Positions 30,395 to 37,106 of a DNA stretch of 40,740 nt are shown piece by piece. The stretch comes from a virus. Location: the IMG/VR virus record IMGVR_UViG_3300034355_000374, positions 1-40,740 of that record, one strand, 5' to 3'. The notes under the pieces were generated by a model, which made no database searches, had not been told where the DNA came from, and saw only the letters and a program-made list of their open reading frames with translations. Made by a program: the position numbers and the translations under genes. Every line of letters starts with the position of its first letter. Within the stretch, counting starts at the first letter, position 1.

Positions 30395-31504
30395 TTACAA
30401 CTTCCCAAACTCCTTATCCATCTGGTCGTCGGTAAACTTTCCGTACACAGCGAAAGTGCTGGCTTTCTTAATACCCATGGCCTTCATCACGAACTCCGTC
30501 CGCACGCTGCTGTTAATGCTGCTCACGGCAAAGGTGTGACGTGCGACATGGGTAGTCAACTTGAACAGCAAGCCCATATCTTGCCCAATTTCCCGCAGTG
30601 CTTTGTTGTACTTGTCATAGGAACCGATCGGGCGCTCTAAGGCTTGCAGGGCCTCTACGAGGGCAGGATAAAGCGGTATGTAATGCTGGTTCTTTGTCTT
30701 CACGTCGGATAGGTAGTATCTTCCGTCCTTGATTTCATGCTTGCGAAAATTTAGCAAGTCGCTGGCTCTGCAACCCAACTTGGTTTGGAGCACAAACCAC
30801 CGGCTCGCATTACGCCAAACCGGATTCAGCGAATCGTAATAGGTTTTTAACTGACTGATCTGATCAGTGCTTAAAAAGAAGCGGTCCGGGTTTTTATACG
30901 GCGGCATTTTATACTGCCCTTTCTGCGATCCAATCGGAAAAGCGAAGTCGATGTCTTCACGAGCCAAGCCAAGCGCAGATTTTAAAAACTTGAAAACCGT
31001 CCAGATGGTTGTTGATGCGTACCCCTGCGCGATCAACTCCTGATGGAAATGCGCGCACCATTTAGGCGTCACCTCCACCACAGCGAGCTTACTGTACTTC
31101 GGGCTGAAATTAACGCGGATTATGGCCCTGTATCGACGTTCTGTGTTCGGTGCAAGTTTGGTCACTTCAATGTACCTATCCATGTAATCAATAAGGGCCT
31201 GCGCTTTGGCGTACTTATTTTCCAGCGCAAGCTTCAACAGATCCGCAGAAAGTGAACCATACTTGCGCAGGACCTCTAATATCGAAGCCTCCGCGTCTTG
31301 ATAGGCTTTGCGGATTTGTTGGTTTTTATATTCGTGTAACTTATCCTGGCGTTTGACGTATCGGAAATCCTGCGCGGATTTATCAAAGTTTTCTTCACTA
31401 CATTTCACGCCGGTGGATTTCAGATATCTTTTTCTCTGAAATATTACCTGGATGTAAACGGTTTTCCGGCACATCACAGTCAGTGAGTAGTTAAGGTGCA
31501 ACAT
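30395..31504 (-). CDS. int: Tyrosine recombinase integrase
   Basis: The gene encodes 369 residues from the ATG at 31502-31504. Frame continues to an earlier ATG at 31552, but that codon lies inside a -7 box and the region carries repeats. The N-terminus is an arm-binding strand domain (VMCRKTVYIQVIFQRKRYLK), followed by a SAM-like core-binding domain (about 90-190). The catalytic domain has LGCRASDLLNF (Arg), a Lys strand (LSDVKTKNQHYIPL), HVARHTF (His-x-x-Arg) and FAVYGKF (Tyr). The second catalytic histidine (normally GH) reads GI in VMKAMGIKKAST. It catalyses integration at the neighbouring attachment site. Confidence 0.9.
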   Translation of the reverse strand: MLHLNYSLTVMCRKTVYIQVIFQRKRYLKSTGVKCSEENFDKSAQDFRYVKRQDKLHEYKNQQIRKAYQDAEASILEVLRKYGSLSADLLKLALENKYAKAQALIDYMDRYIEVTKLAPNTERRYRAIIRVNFSPKYSKLAVVEVTPKWCAHFHQELIAQGYASTTIWTVFKFLKSALGLAREDIDFAFPIGSQKGQYKMPPYKNPDRFFLSTDQISQLKTYYDSLNPVWRNASRWFVLQTKLGCRASDLLNFRKHEIKDGRYYLSDVKTKNQHYIPLYPALVEALQALERPIGSYDKYNKALREIGQDMGLLFKLTTHVARHTFAVSSINSSVRTEFVMKAMGIKKASTFAVYGKFTDDQMDKEFGKL

Positions 31505-31545
31505 CGGGTACAGCAATAGGTGCAACAAATTTAACCACATCTGCG

Positions 31546-31577
31546 CAAACATTGGTCAGAAAGTGGACAGATTCAAA
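31546..31577 (-). promoter_or_regulatory. Candidate integrase promoter (TTTG, 20 bp, AATGTTTG)
   Basis: Minus-strand TTTG at 31574-31577 and AATGTTTG at 31546-31553 (one mismatch to TAnnTTTG), 20 bases apart. The predicted RNA start near 31539 lies downstream of the ATG at 31552, so the start at 31504 is preferred. Arm-like repeats lie on both sides, which would allow autoregulation. Confidence 0.55.
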
Positions 31578-31594
31578 AGAGGTGCAACAACAGA

Positions 31595-31626
31595 AAACCC
31601 CTGAAACATTGTGTTTACAGGGGTTT
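31595..31626. terminator. Bidirectional-type terminator hairpin in the attachment region
   Basis: AAACCCCTG pairs with CAGGGGTTT (9 bp), extended by AAACA/TGTTT after a one-base bulge, with a TTG loop. T tracts follow on both strands. A hairpin right after a tRNA 3' end is the common arrangement in the host chromosome, so this may have been acquired with the attachment core. Confidence 0.7.
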
Positions 31627-31639
31627 CGAGTGTTTTTCA

Positions 31640-31659
31640 GAGTGCCCAGAACAGGACTC
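31640..31659. other. Candidate attP core resembling a tRNA 3' end
   Basis: Minus-strand GAGTCCTGTTCTGGGCACTC looks like the second half of a T-loop and stem (GAGT, CCTGT) followed by an acceptor strand and discriminator (TCTGGGC, A). The host match would be a tRNA whose 5' acceptor begins GCCCAGA, possibly tRNA-Leu. Integrases often use this part of a tRNA gene. The neighbouring hairpin and repeats support it. Confidence 0.55.
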
Positions 31660-31707
31660 CTAAAGCATCTGTTTATAATTGCTTTAAGTCAAAGGCGCAA
31701 CAAATAT

Positions 31708-31929
31708 TTAATTGAATACTTTTCGGTAGTCAAGTTCCAGAGCTGAACAGACCAAAACGAATTGTTTCATAACAAGCCAAAATTTACCGGCCTCCATCCG
31801 GTTAATAGTTTCTCTTGCGACGCCGATCTTGTCCGCCAACTGCTGTTGGCTTAAACCCATCTCGGATCGACGTTGTTTCAAAAGGCCCGCTATCTCTACG
31901 CGGGCCCTGTCTAATTCTTTTTCGCTCAT
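31708..31929 (-). CDS. XRE-family HTH regulator
   Basis: The gene encodes 73 residues, almost wholly an XRE helix-turn-helix domain: ARVEIAGLLKQRRSEMGLSQ, then QQLADKIGVARETINRMEAG and VCSALELDYRKVF. It is complete, with the residues typical of recognition helices of P22 C2-like regulators. It is the second gene of a two-gene operon driven by the promoter at 32269-32300, so it may autoregulate through the inverted repeat there. It lies between the operon and the attachment region, and could control integration or act as a second switch. Confidence 0.85.
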   Translation of the reverse strand: MSEKELDRARVEIAGLLKQRRSEMGLSQQQLADKIGVARETINRMEAGKFWLVMKQFVLVCSALELDYRKVFN

Positions 31930-31936
31930 AATTGGT

Positions 31937-32212
31937 TTAATCTTCTATTGATGCGTAAGCAGCATCGAGGTAAACACTCCCGTAGTCGTTTATTCTTTCA
32001 ATCGCGTCGGCAAGGCGTTTTTCATCGTCGTCAGAATTGCCATCAAAGTACATTTCTGCTCTTTCAACCAGATACGCTTTAGCTTCGTCGACTGATTCAA
32101 ACACTTGCTTGGCAGTGTGTGAACCGTCGGGGTTTGAGGTGATTTCCATTCCGAAGAGTCTTAATGAAGCTAATTGGTAAGAAGTTGGGGCTGTTGCTAT
32201 TATTGTTGCCAT
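31937..32212 (-). CDS. Small protein of unknown function, HTH operon
   Basis: This 91-residue protein is acidic and helical in its C-terminal half (VDEAKAYLVERAEMYFDGNS, DDDEKRLADAIERINDYGSV). The N-terminal half is strand-prone (GMEITSNPDGSHTAKQVFE). It is the first gene after a consensus promoter and precedes the XRE gene by 7 bases, so the two may act together, as an antitoxin-like or regulator pair. No family recognised. Confidence 0.68.
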   Translation of the reverse strand: MATIIATAPTSYQLASLRLFGMEITSNPDGSHTAKQVFESVDEAKAYLVERAEMYFDGNSDDDEKRLADAIERINDYGSVYLDAAYASIED

Positions 32213-32268
32213 GATACTTGTTGCCGTGATTAATGAGTTGCCGCCTCATTTGTTGTTTAATTATGGAG

Positions 32269-32300
32269 CAAATATAGTGATATGTTTATCACATGGCAAA
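32269..32300 (-). promoter_or_regulatory. Promoter of the HTH operon with operator in the spacer
   Basis: Minus-strand TTTG at 32297-32300 and TATATTTG at 32269-32276, 20 bases apart, match the Bacteroidota consensus perfectly. The spacer holds GTGATA-TGTT-TATCAC (32277-32292), a six-base inverted repeat. This is the same arrangement as in the early promoter. Confidence 0.8.
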
Positions 32301-32338
32301 ATATTTTTTCAACTTTTTTTAGAAAATATTTTGAACAT

Positions 32339-32367
32339 AAAAAAAGCCCGGCGTAGAAACGCCAGGC
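32339..32367 (-). terminator. Rho-independent terminator of the late operon
   Basis: On the minus strand GCC-T-GGCG and CGCC-G-GGC form seven GC pairs with one mismatch around a TTTCTA loop, followed by seven T. It is about 30 bases after the endolysin stop and would end late transcription before the HTH operon. Confidence 0.85.
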
Positions 32368-32398
32368 CGATCATCTTAAAACACCTATGCTAAAAGTT

Positions 32399-32926
32399 TT
32401 ATGCTTCGTTTTCGCTTAATTCACCGCTTGATGTGTAGTGGTAAGGCTTCACCGATTCGGGCTGTATCTTGTACGGTGGCCGTTTGCTGGCAAATAACCG
32501 GGATTTAGCGATACGGGTAATGTTTACCTTATCGCTCTGATTACCGCCTAATACATAGAACGAATCAACGGTTTCACCAACATATAAACCAACGTGTCCG
32601 CCTCCTTTGCGCTTAAACACAAGCACATCACCCAATGATGGCTGTGGTGACTTATTGCCGAAGTCAACCCATGACAAAGCCCTTAATGCTTCATTCGGAG
32701 GCTGCCAATTAGCCCGCTGTGCAATTACAGCCATAAACAAACCGCACCAGGGTATTGAATCAGCGCTATACCAATTATCGCCTTTGATATTGGTTTCTTT
32801 TGCCCAGTTCACGATAACGGCATTGTTCTTTGATCCTGTCGCTTCCGTCACACCATACAGTGCCAATGCTTCACGCACCAAGCGAGGCGGTGTAATCGTC
32901 TTGAGTTGGTCGAGTATCTGCTTCAT
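32399..32926 (-). CDS. Endolysin, CHAP/NlpC-type amidase
   Basis: This 175-residue protein has the TIGR02594-like pattern: SADSIPWCGLFMAVIAQRA with the catalytic cysteine at 61, SLGDVLVFKRKGGGHVGLYV with His111, and VLGGNQSDKVN with Asn129. Family members are Cys-His(-Asn) peptidases that cut peptidoglycan. The C-terminal extension (about 155-175) is short and polar. There is no signal peptide, so release depends on a holin. It is the last gene of the late operon, followed by a terminator. Confidence 0.9.
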   Translation of the reverse strand: MKQILDQLKTITPPRLVREALALYGVTEATGSKNNAVIVNWAKETNIKGDNWYSADSIPWCGLFMAVIAQRANWQPPNEALRALSWVDFGNKSPQPSLGDVLVFKRKGGGHVGLYVGETVDSFYVLGGNQSDKVNITRIAKSRLFASKRPPYKIQPESVKPYHYTSSGELSENEA

Positions 32927-32932
32927 AGTTGA

Positions 32933-33613
32933 TTAAAATATTGATAATTCCATCCATTTGATGGTAAATCCCGCTACCCATACACCCGTTGCCGGAACGG
33001 TTGAACGAATAATCAAGCCTTCGTTTTGAACCAATGTGATAGGATGCTCACCGCTTGCAAGGTCGCACTTGTATAGCTGTGGTGTTGGTAGGTAAATGCT
33101 CCCGATAATGGGCGTAGCCGAAGCGACCCCCCCGCTTGAATGAGATGTAATCATCCCGATTGGTTGGGAGTCAATGTTTTTTGTTCCTGCCGTCAATGCT
33201 GCTGTTGTTGATACCCTTGCACTACCCATAAGTGAAGCGCCCATAGATGCCCTGAGTTGGTTTGTATCCCCCGTCAAAGTGATTGGAGTACCGCCTGACC
33301 CATCACCTGACCAACCTCTGCAAATCGTTGCATTTAAGGTAATTGAACCCGCTGCGAAAGCGGTAGAGGCAATAAGCCCATTGCACACGATTTCGGTGAT
33401 AACGCAAACCCTTGTCGCATCCGTCCAACGTAATTGCACAAGTTCGCTATTTGCAGCCGACCCAGCCCCGATTGAGCCCGTTTGAACCGATACTGCATAG
33501 TGGCCCAATGTGCCGTAATCCTGTGGTTTTGCGATGCTATGTAACCCCTTTGCGACTGCTTCGCCAATGTTTACGATTACGCTATCTGAAGCCCCTGATT
33601 GAATGATTGCCAT
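32933..33613 (-). CDS. Structural-type protein of unknown function
   Basis: This 226-residue protein is Gly/Ser/Thr/Ala-rich and beta-prone, with the segment ELVQLRWTDATRVCVITEIV followed by ASTAFAAGSITL, and later NQLRASMGASL. The middle resembles a group of small capsid or tail decoration proteins frequent in metagenomic phages, in which a TDATRL-like motif is conserved. It lies 3 bases after the 255-residue gene and 6 bases before the endolysin. Virion surface protein is likely but not certain. Confidence 0.65.
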   Translation of the reverse strand: MAIIQSGASDSVIVNIGEAVAKGLHSIAKPQDYGTLGHYAVSVQTGSIGAGSAANSELVQLRWTDATRVCVITEIVCNGLIASTAFAAGSITLNATICRGWSGDGSGGTPITLTGDTNQLRASMGASLMGSARVSTTAALTAGTKNIDSQPIGMITSHSSGGVASATPIIGSIYLPTPQLYKCDLASGEHPITLVQNEGLIIRSTVPATGVWVAGFTIKWMELSIF

Positions 33614-33616
33614 GTG

Positions 33617-34384
33617 TTATATTTTTATGTAATTAAATTTAAATCTGCCTACTACCTTCCCGAGTTTAACCGTCCTGAAAAGTCGGTTTATGTCCGCTGT
33701 TGGATACGCACCTGTGTTTGGTCTTGATGTCAAAATACCTCCATTTACGAATCCGCCTGTTATGACAGGAGCCAATACAAACCCCTCGTTTGCCTCCCAA
33801 TTAACTTTGAAGTTACCTGAACCCGCTGTGGCCTTGAGTAGTAACGTATCCATTTCGTTTTCATCAGCTAATGACCCCTTACCGGTTAATGATGTCATGG
33901 CCTGCCATATCATTATTTTTGTTGTTGATGTAACCCCTGCATCTGTTACGGTAAATGTTCCTCTGCTTAACGGAGTGCGCCCTAAATCGACTTCGATGGT
34001 AGTGACGGTCAAACCACCAGCGTTTTCATCAACGTATTGCACAGAAGCCGGGCTGGCTTGTTCCGCTGCGGACTTAACCGCACTTACCGAGCTTGTTGTC
34101 GTGACAGCTCGGTTATTGTCGAAGGTTAGCACACCCTCTGCGGATATGCTTTTCAAACGCGATGCGTTGATAAGGATGGCGCCAAAGCTCGCATGCCCTG
34201 CTTCGAAGAAAGTTGAACCTAAAGCATCCTGCAGCGCGTCATAGCTCTGCGATACTTGAAGCGGGGCTTCGTTAACAGGAAGACCTGTTAAGTACTCCAA
34301 CACGACATAACAATTCCCGCCGGACTCGTATAGGTAGAGTATAGCGTTCGCTTGTATGTTTGTCGTGTTGAGAGTTACGATCAT
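33617..34384 (-). CDS. Structural-type protein of unknown function
   Basis: This 255-residue protein is beta-prone. The N-terminal part (about 1-125) has NAILYLYESGGNCYVVLEYL, then DALQDALGSTFFEAGHASFG and AILINASRLKSISAEGVLTF. The C-terminal part is a separate Gly/Thr-rich domain (WQAMTSLTGKGSLADENEMD; GFVLAPVITGG). It follows the small membrane gene through an ATGA overlap. The two genes after the lysis set may be accessory tail or head fibres. No family recognised. Confidence 0.65.
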   Translation of the reverse strand: MIVTLNTTNIQANAILYLYESGGNCYVVLEYLTGLPVNEAPLQVSQSYDALQDALGSTFFEAGHASFGAILINASRLKSISAEGVLTFDNNRAVTTTSSVSAVKSAAEQASPASVQYVDENAGGLTVTTIEVDLGRTPLSRGTFTVTDAGVTSTTKIMIWQAMTSLTGKGSLADENEMDTLLLKATAGSGNFKVNWEANEGFVLAPVITGGFVNGGILTSRPNTGAYPTADINRLFRTVKLGKVVGRFKFNYIKI

Positions 34385-34554
34385 TTTTCCGTTCGTCGGT
34401 CTGGAAGCAATGCGTTAAAAACACGTCCCGCAATAGTCATAACCGACCAGCTCTTCGAGGTCGGGATGAGCCGGATAGTGACTTCATACATGGCAGCCAA
34501 ACCGGTTAAGATTGACTGCCAATTCTCCTGGATGTATTGGATAGTTGTTTCCAT
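34381..34554 (-). CDS. 57-residue amphipathic protein of the lysis cassette
   Basis: A short frame from ATG at 34552-34554 to TGA at 34381-34383, overlapping the stop of the 121-residue gene (TAATG) and the start of the next gene (ATGA). It encodes METTIQYIQENWQSILTGLA followed by SWSVMTIAGRVFNALLP and a basic end. The overlaps on both sides leave no room for doubt about the frame. It has one weak hydrophobic segment and may help lysis. It is short and easily missed. Confidence 0.65.
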   Translation of the reverse strand: METTIQYIQENWQSILTGLAAMYEVTIRLIPTSKSWSVMTIAGRVFNALLPDRRTEK

Positions 34555-34919
34555 TATCTTTTCTTGGTTTTTAAGTATTCGGTGTAAAGTTCAGAGCCTT
34601 TGAATTCCATCATTTCTTCTGTGAAGCAGCCGAGTATTCTGTTTGTCTGTTTAAGCATACTTGTATTTTCTACGTGCGCATCTGTGGCGCGCTCGATGTG
34701 TTCCAGCATAACCTTGTGATCTTCTTGGATGTATTGTTCCAATTTCTTCTCAAGCGCGTCGAGCTTTTGGTCCTGCTTATCGCGGTAGCGCTGGTCGCGT
34801 TTCCACATCACCCAGACGCCCATTCCCAATATGCCCAGCGTGAGCATATTGTCGGTTAGCTTGGTGAGTAGGTCTACCGATGGGACCTGTAAGAGTGTGA
34901 GCAGCGATAATGATGCCAT
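34554..34919 (-). CDS. Membrane-anchored coiled-coil protein (lysis cassette)
   Basis: The gene encodes 121 residues. An N-terminal hydrophobic span (about 18-42, ...TLGILGMGVWVMW) is followed by a long charged coiled coil (KQDQKLDALEKKLEQYIQED, HKVMLEHIERATDAHVENTS) and a polar C-terminus. This is the topology of inner-membrane spanins (i-spanins) and of some haemolysin XhlA-like proteins. It overlaps the holin-like gene by 46 bases. No matching outer-membrane lipoprotein lies nearby; the one at 5474-5788 could be a partner. Confidence 0.72.
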   Translation of the reverse strand: MASLSLLTLLQVPSVDLLTKLTDNMLTLGILGMGVWVMWKRDQRYRDKQDQKLDALEKKLEQYIQEDHKVMLEHIERATDAHVENTSMLKQTNRILGCFTEEMMEFKGSELYTEYLKTKKR

Positions 34920-35227
34920 ACGTTTAAATCAATCATTATAACAAGGATCGTGAAGAACAAAACTTCATCTGATTTGAATTCCGTCGCGGTCCCTGTGAGT
35001 TCATCTTTTAAATTCCATAATTCCGAGAAAAAGCCAATCGTAAAGACACTGCTTACAACGGCGTTTGCACCTGCTTTTCTTGCATACAGCCAAAGCAAAC
35101 CCGCATAGATGCATCTTAGAAAAGCGTCGGCTGTGTCATATAACATAATCGAGCTGCTTAGGTTCATGGCGCAAGCCAAACCCAAGAACCCGACTATGTA
35201 TAATATGGCAGGCCAAATGCTTTTCAT
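34874..35227 (-). CDS. Holin-like membrane protein
   Basis: From the ATG at 35225-35227 the gene encodes 117 residues with three or four membrane segments (about 4-22, 33-50, 54-68, 85-100) and a basic C-terminus rich in His and Arg (HHYRCSHSYRSHR). This topology and its place before the coiled-coil protein and endolysin fit a holin. A GTG one codon upstream is an alternative start. Its assignment rests on topology and neighbours, not sequence similarity. Confidence 0.72.
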   Translation of the reverse strand: MKSIWPAILYIVGFLGLACAMNLSSSIMLYDTADAFLRCIYAGLLWLYARKAGANAVVSSVFTIGFFSELWNLKDELTGTATEFKSDEVLFFTILVIMIDLNVWHHYRCSHSYRSHR

Positions 35228-35538
35228 CACTTAGGTCTGCGCGGGGGACGTGTTCCAATCACCTCATGAGCCACGACTGACATCGCAGGGCTTGTGATTG
35301 TTCCGTCGAAATCATTGTTCACGTTGATCTCGCAAGAAGTGTCAACGAGGCAGTTGTTGATTGCCACGATTTCTACTACCGGATCGTCGGACTCCAATTC
35401 GCCTAATGTTTCAGCGGTGACCGTCTCATAGTCGTTACCCGTTGAAATATAGGTTTTAAGATTGCCAGACTGGTGCCGTGCATCAATCAAGATAATCGGT
35501 TGCCCTTCTTCGAGCTGGAGAAAACTAATGTTTGCCAT
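35227..35538 (-). CDS. Small structural-type protein
   Basis: This 103-residue protein contains beta-prone segments (FLQLEEGQPIILIDARHQSG; PVVEIVAINNCLVDTSCEIN) and ends in a basic proline-rich tail (GTRPPRRPK). It lies after the two paralogous small genes and overlaps the holin-like gene at the TGATG junction. Its pattern recalls tail-tip or fibre-attachment proteins, with no clear family. Confidence 0.6.
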   Translation of the reverse strand: MANISFLQLEEGQPIILIDARHQSGNLKTYISTGNDYETVTAETLGELESDDPVVEIVAINNCLVDTSCEINVNNDFDGTITSPAMSVVAHEVIGTRPPRRPK

Positions 35539-35557
35539 GTTTATATTGGGTTTTTAA

Positions 35558-35803
35558 TTATACAAGAATTTCGAGTCCGGCTGCCACAATGGCCAATACC
35601 GCTGCGGAAGTTGGCGTGCCAGGCGCTTCTGCGTTTACTATTGATACATCGGCACAAGGGATAGATATTTCCCGCCCTGCAATATTGGCGATTACCGTGT
35701 TTACGTTAGCGGCTCTGAATCCACCTTGTCCGACCATTATAACGTCGTTATTTTCCGCAACGGCCACTCCGTACATGGTTGAAAAAAGTTTATAAGTAGG
35801 CAT
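35558..35803 (-). CDS. Small protein, paralogue B
   Basis: The gene encodes 81 residues. It shares with its neighbour YKLFS.....VAVAEN..VIM.GQGGFRAANVN, IAGREI, and a C-terminal hydrophobic tail (SAAVLAIVAAGLEILV). It is separated from the other copy by 24 bases, so the pair arose by tandem duplication and divergence (roughly 40% identity by eye). The hydrophobic end may insert in a membrane or pack in an oligomer. Function unknown. It follows the LysM-like gene. Confidence 0.68.
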   Translation of the reverse strand: MPTYKLFSTMYGVAVAENNDVIMVGQGGFRAANVNTVIANIAGREISIPCADVSIVNAEAPGTPTSAAVLAIVAAGLEILV

Positions 35804-35827
35804 TTCGATTATTTAATTAGGTTTTAA

Positions 35828-36076
35828 TTATGCAAAGCTGAATCCTAAGCCTATCGCGATGGCGGCTAACACGGAGGCAGAATCCGATGCGACGGCCTCA
35901 TCATTCACTTGCTCTATCTCGTCGCACTGCAATGTCATCTCTTGACCGCTAATGCTAACCACAATACTATCGACGTTTGCCGTTCGACAACCGCCTCTCC
36001 CGGCCATTATTACTTTGCCGTTTTTTGCGACGACGATCCCTGCGGTGCTGGAATAGAGTTTATATGTATCAGGCAT
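35828..36076 (-). CDS. Small protein, paralogue A
   Basis: The gene encodes 82 residues. Shared features with the 81-residue neighbour: YKLYSSTAGIVVAKNGKVIM, GRGGCRTANVDSI, SISGQEMTLQCDEIEQVNDEA, then a hydrophobic C-terminus (ASVLAAIAIGLGFSFA). The start overlaps the end of the LysM-like gene by 8 bases. Two diverged copies in tandem suggest that they form a hetero-oligomer or have separate targets. The function is not recognised. Confidence 0.68.
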   Translation of the reverse strand: MPDTYKLYSSTAGIVVAKNGKVIMAGRGGCRTANVDSIVVSISGQEMTLQCDEIEQVNDEAVASDSASVLAAIAIGLGFSFA

Positions 36077-36320
36077 TTTGCGTTGCGTATTTAATTGGAC
36101 TTAAAGTTCCGCTGACACCCGCAGGACTCCCCACGTTGTTAACACTTATATTGTTAACAAGTGTTTCGTCGTAGGTGAACTGCTGCCCGTTGACTGGGTA
36201 CGTATCGACTCCTTCGTGCCCGTTGTCGTCCATTAGTTTAACAAGGTGGTCGAGTGTGCCGTAGGTATTCAAGCACACATCGAAAATAGTTGAGTTGCTT
36301 ATCGCTGTGAATGTTGTCAT
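36069..36320 (-). CDS. Tail protein X-like (LysM-like) hub protein
   Basis: This 83-residue protein begins MTTFTAISNSTIFDVCLNTY, then GTLDHLVKLMDDNGHEGVDT. The SxFDVCLNTYG pattern is typical of gpX-like LysM-containing tail proteins in Bacteroidota phages, with a tail that covers loop and strand (YPVNGQQFTYDETLVNNI). Such small proteins are part of the hub at the base of the tube. It overlaps the gp25-like gene by 4 bases. Confidence 0.75.
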   Translation of the reverse strand: MTTFTAISNSTIFDVCLNTYGTLDHLVKLMDDNGHEGVDTYPVNGQQFTYDETLVNNISVNNVGSPAGVSGTLSPIKYATQNA

Positions 36321-36619
36321 CTTGTTGCGTTTGGATTAATAGTTAGACTGCCGTTTGGAGAGTACCGCACTTCCGGATTCTCGACTCGGTAGCCATCGCT
36401 TTGAAGTTGCACAAATATCTTCCGCGCTATGGTAGACTCCTGCCCGCTTGAGTTCAGATAGGCCATAGCATTAACGCCATCTGCCGGATGCTCTTTGTAC
36501 GAGCCGGGAGTAGCCTCAATGGTATCCTGAATGTGGTCTTCGTCGGAGTCGTAGAACTCTATGTCATTATTGGCATTGACAAACGCCGAAGCTATACGTA
36601 TATCAAATCTCTTATCCAT
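36317..36619 (-). CDS. Baseplate wedge protein, gp25/gpW-like
   Basis: This 100-residue protein matches the small wedge family in character: NNDIEFYDSDEDHIQDTIEA, TPGSYKEHPADGVNAMAYLN, then ARKIFVQLQSDGYRV and a terminal strand NPEVRYSPNGSLTIN. The family pattern is a D...H..IL...G..k..P..G. motif, followed by a helix and a final strand. gp25-like proteins link the sheath to the wedge. Overlap of 8 bases with the spike gene and of 4 with the gpX-like gene supports a baseplate unit. Confidence 0.78.
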   Translation of the reverse strand: MDKRFDIRIASAFVNANNDIEFYDSDEDHIQDTIEATPGSYKEHPADGVNAMAYLNSSGQESTIARKIFVQLQSDGYRVENPEVRYSPNGSLTINPNATR

Positions 36620-37106
36620 GGGTTATATTTTCGTTTTCCAAATCAATCTGCTGTGTAGGTGTGAGCGTTCCGACAACAGGTGCAACGGTCGGCGCTGCGG
36701 TTCCGGTACCAGTGGACAACGTCAACACGTGCGTGTGTGCGTTGAACTTACTTACCAGATCATTCACTTTATTTTCAAGGTTGTTTAACTTGGTCACGAG
36801 GTCTGCAACCTTCACAAGTCCGTCGAATTGACCGCCCCGTAAAATGATTTTTTCCACACCGGAAAACATCGCGATATACGGTTCATCTGTCAAGGCCACG
36901 ATAACGGTGCTATCCGCTTCGGGAAGGACCAGAACGCCATCGTCAACGGCGGCCATCAAGCGCACCGGTATTTCTACGGGATGCTCTCCGAGCAGTTCAA
37001 CCACAGCACTTCGATTTGCTTCATCCACGGACACGACAACAGCATCCGCGTATAACTTCGCGGTCTTGGTTAGCTGTTGTAGAAGTCTGCGGATCTCGGC
37101 ACTCAT
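36612..37106 (-). CDS. Baseplate spike protein, gpV-like
   Basis: The gene encodes 164 residues. The N-terminal half is an OB-fold-like domain (KLYADAVVVSVDEANRSAVV, ELLGEHPVEIPVRLMAAV, DDGVLVLPEADSTVIVAL). The C-terminal half contains a coiled coil (LVTKLNNLENKVNDLVSKFN) and a short AHTHVLTL motif (HTH, a metal-binding apex pattern seen in spikes). It is shorter than P2 gpV but has the same order. The spike pierces the outer membrane. It overlaps the hub gene by 4 bases. Confidence 0.82.
   Translation of the reverse strand: MSAEIRRLLQQLTKTAKLYADAVVVSVDEANRSAVVELLGEHPVEIPVRLMAAVDDGVLVLPEADSTVIVALTDEPYIAMFSGVEKIILRGGQFDGLVKVADLVTKLNNLENKVNDLVSKFNAHTHVLTLSTGTGTAAPTVAPVVGTLTPTQQIDLENENITHG

Larger units (their letters stand above)
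31495..31702. repeat. GGYGCAACA repeats, candidate integrase arm sites
   Basis: GGTGCAACA at 31495-31503, 31519-31527 and 31581-31589, and GGCGCAACA at 31694-31702, all on the same strand. Two lie on the start codon and leader of the integrase, one just beyond the -33 box, and one on the far side of the tRNA-like core. This is the layout of arm-type sites flanking a core site in tyrosine-recombinase attP regions. Confidence 0.65.

Noticed and set aside
31505-31552. Longer integrase start
   Set aside because: The ATG at 31552 lies in the -7 box of the likely integrase promoter, and the extra 16 codons cover one of the repeated GGTGCAACA sites.
31552-31746. Plus-strand 64-residue frame across the attachment region
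   Set aside because: It reads straight through a terminator hairpin and the tRNA-like core; no promoter or conserved pattern supports it.
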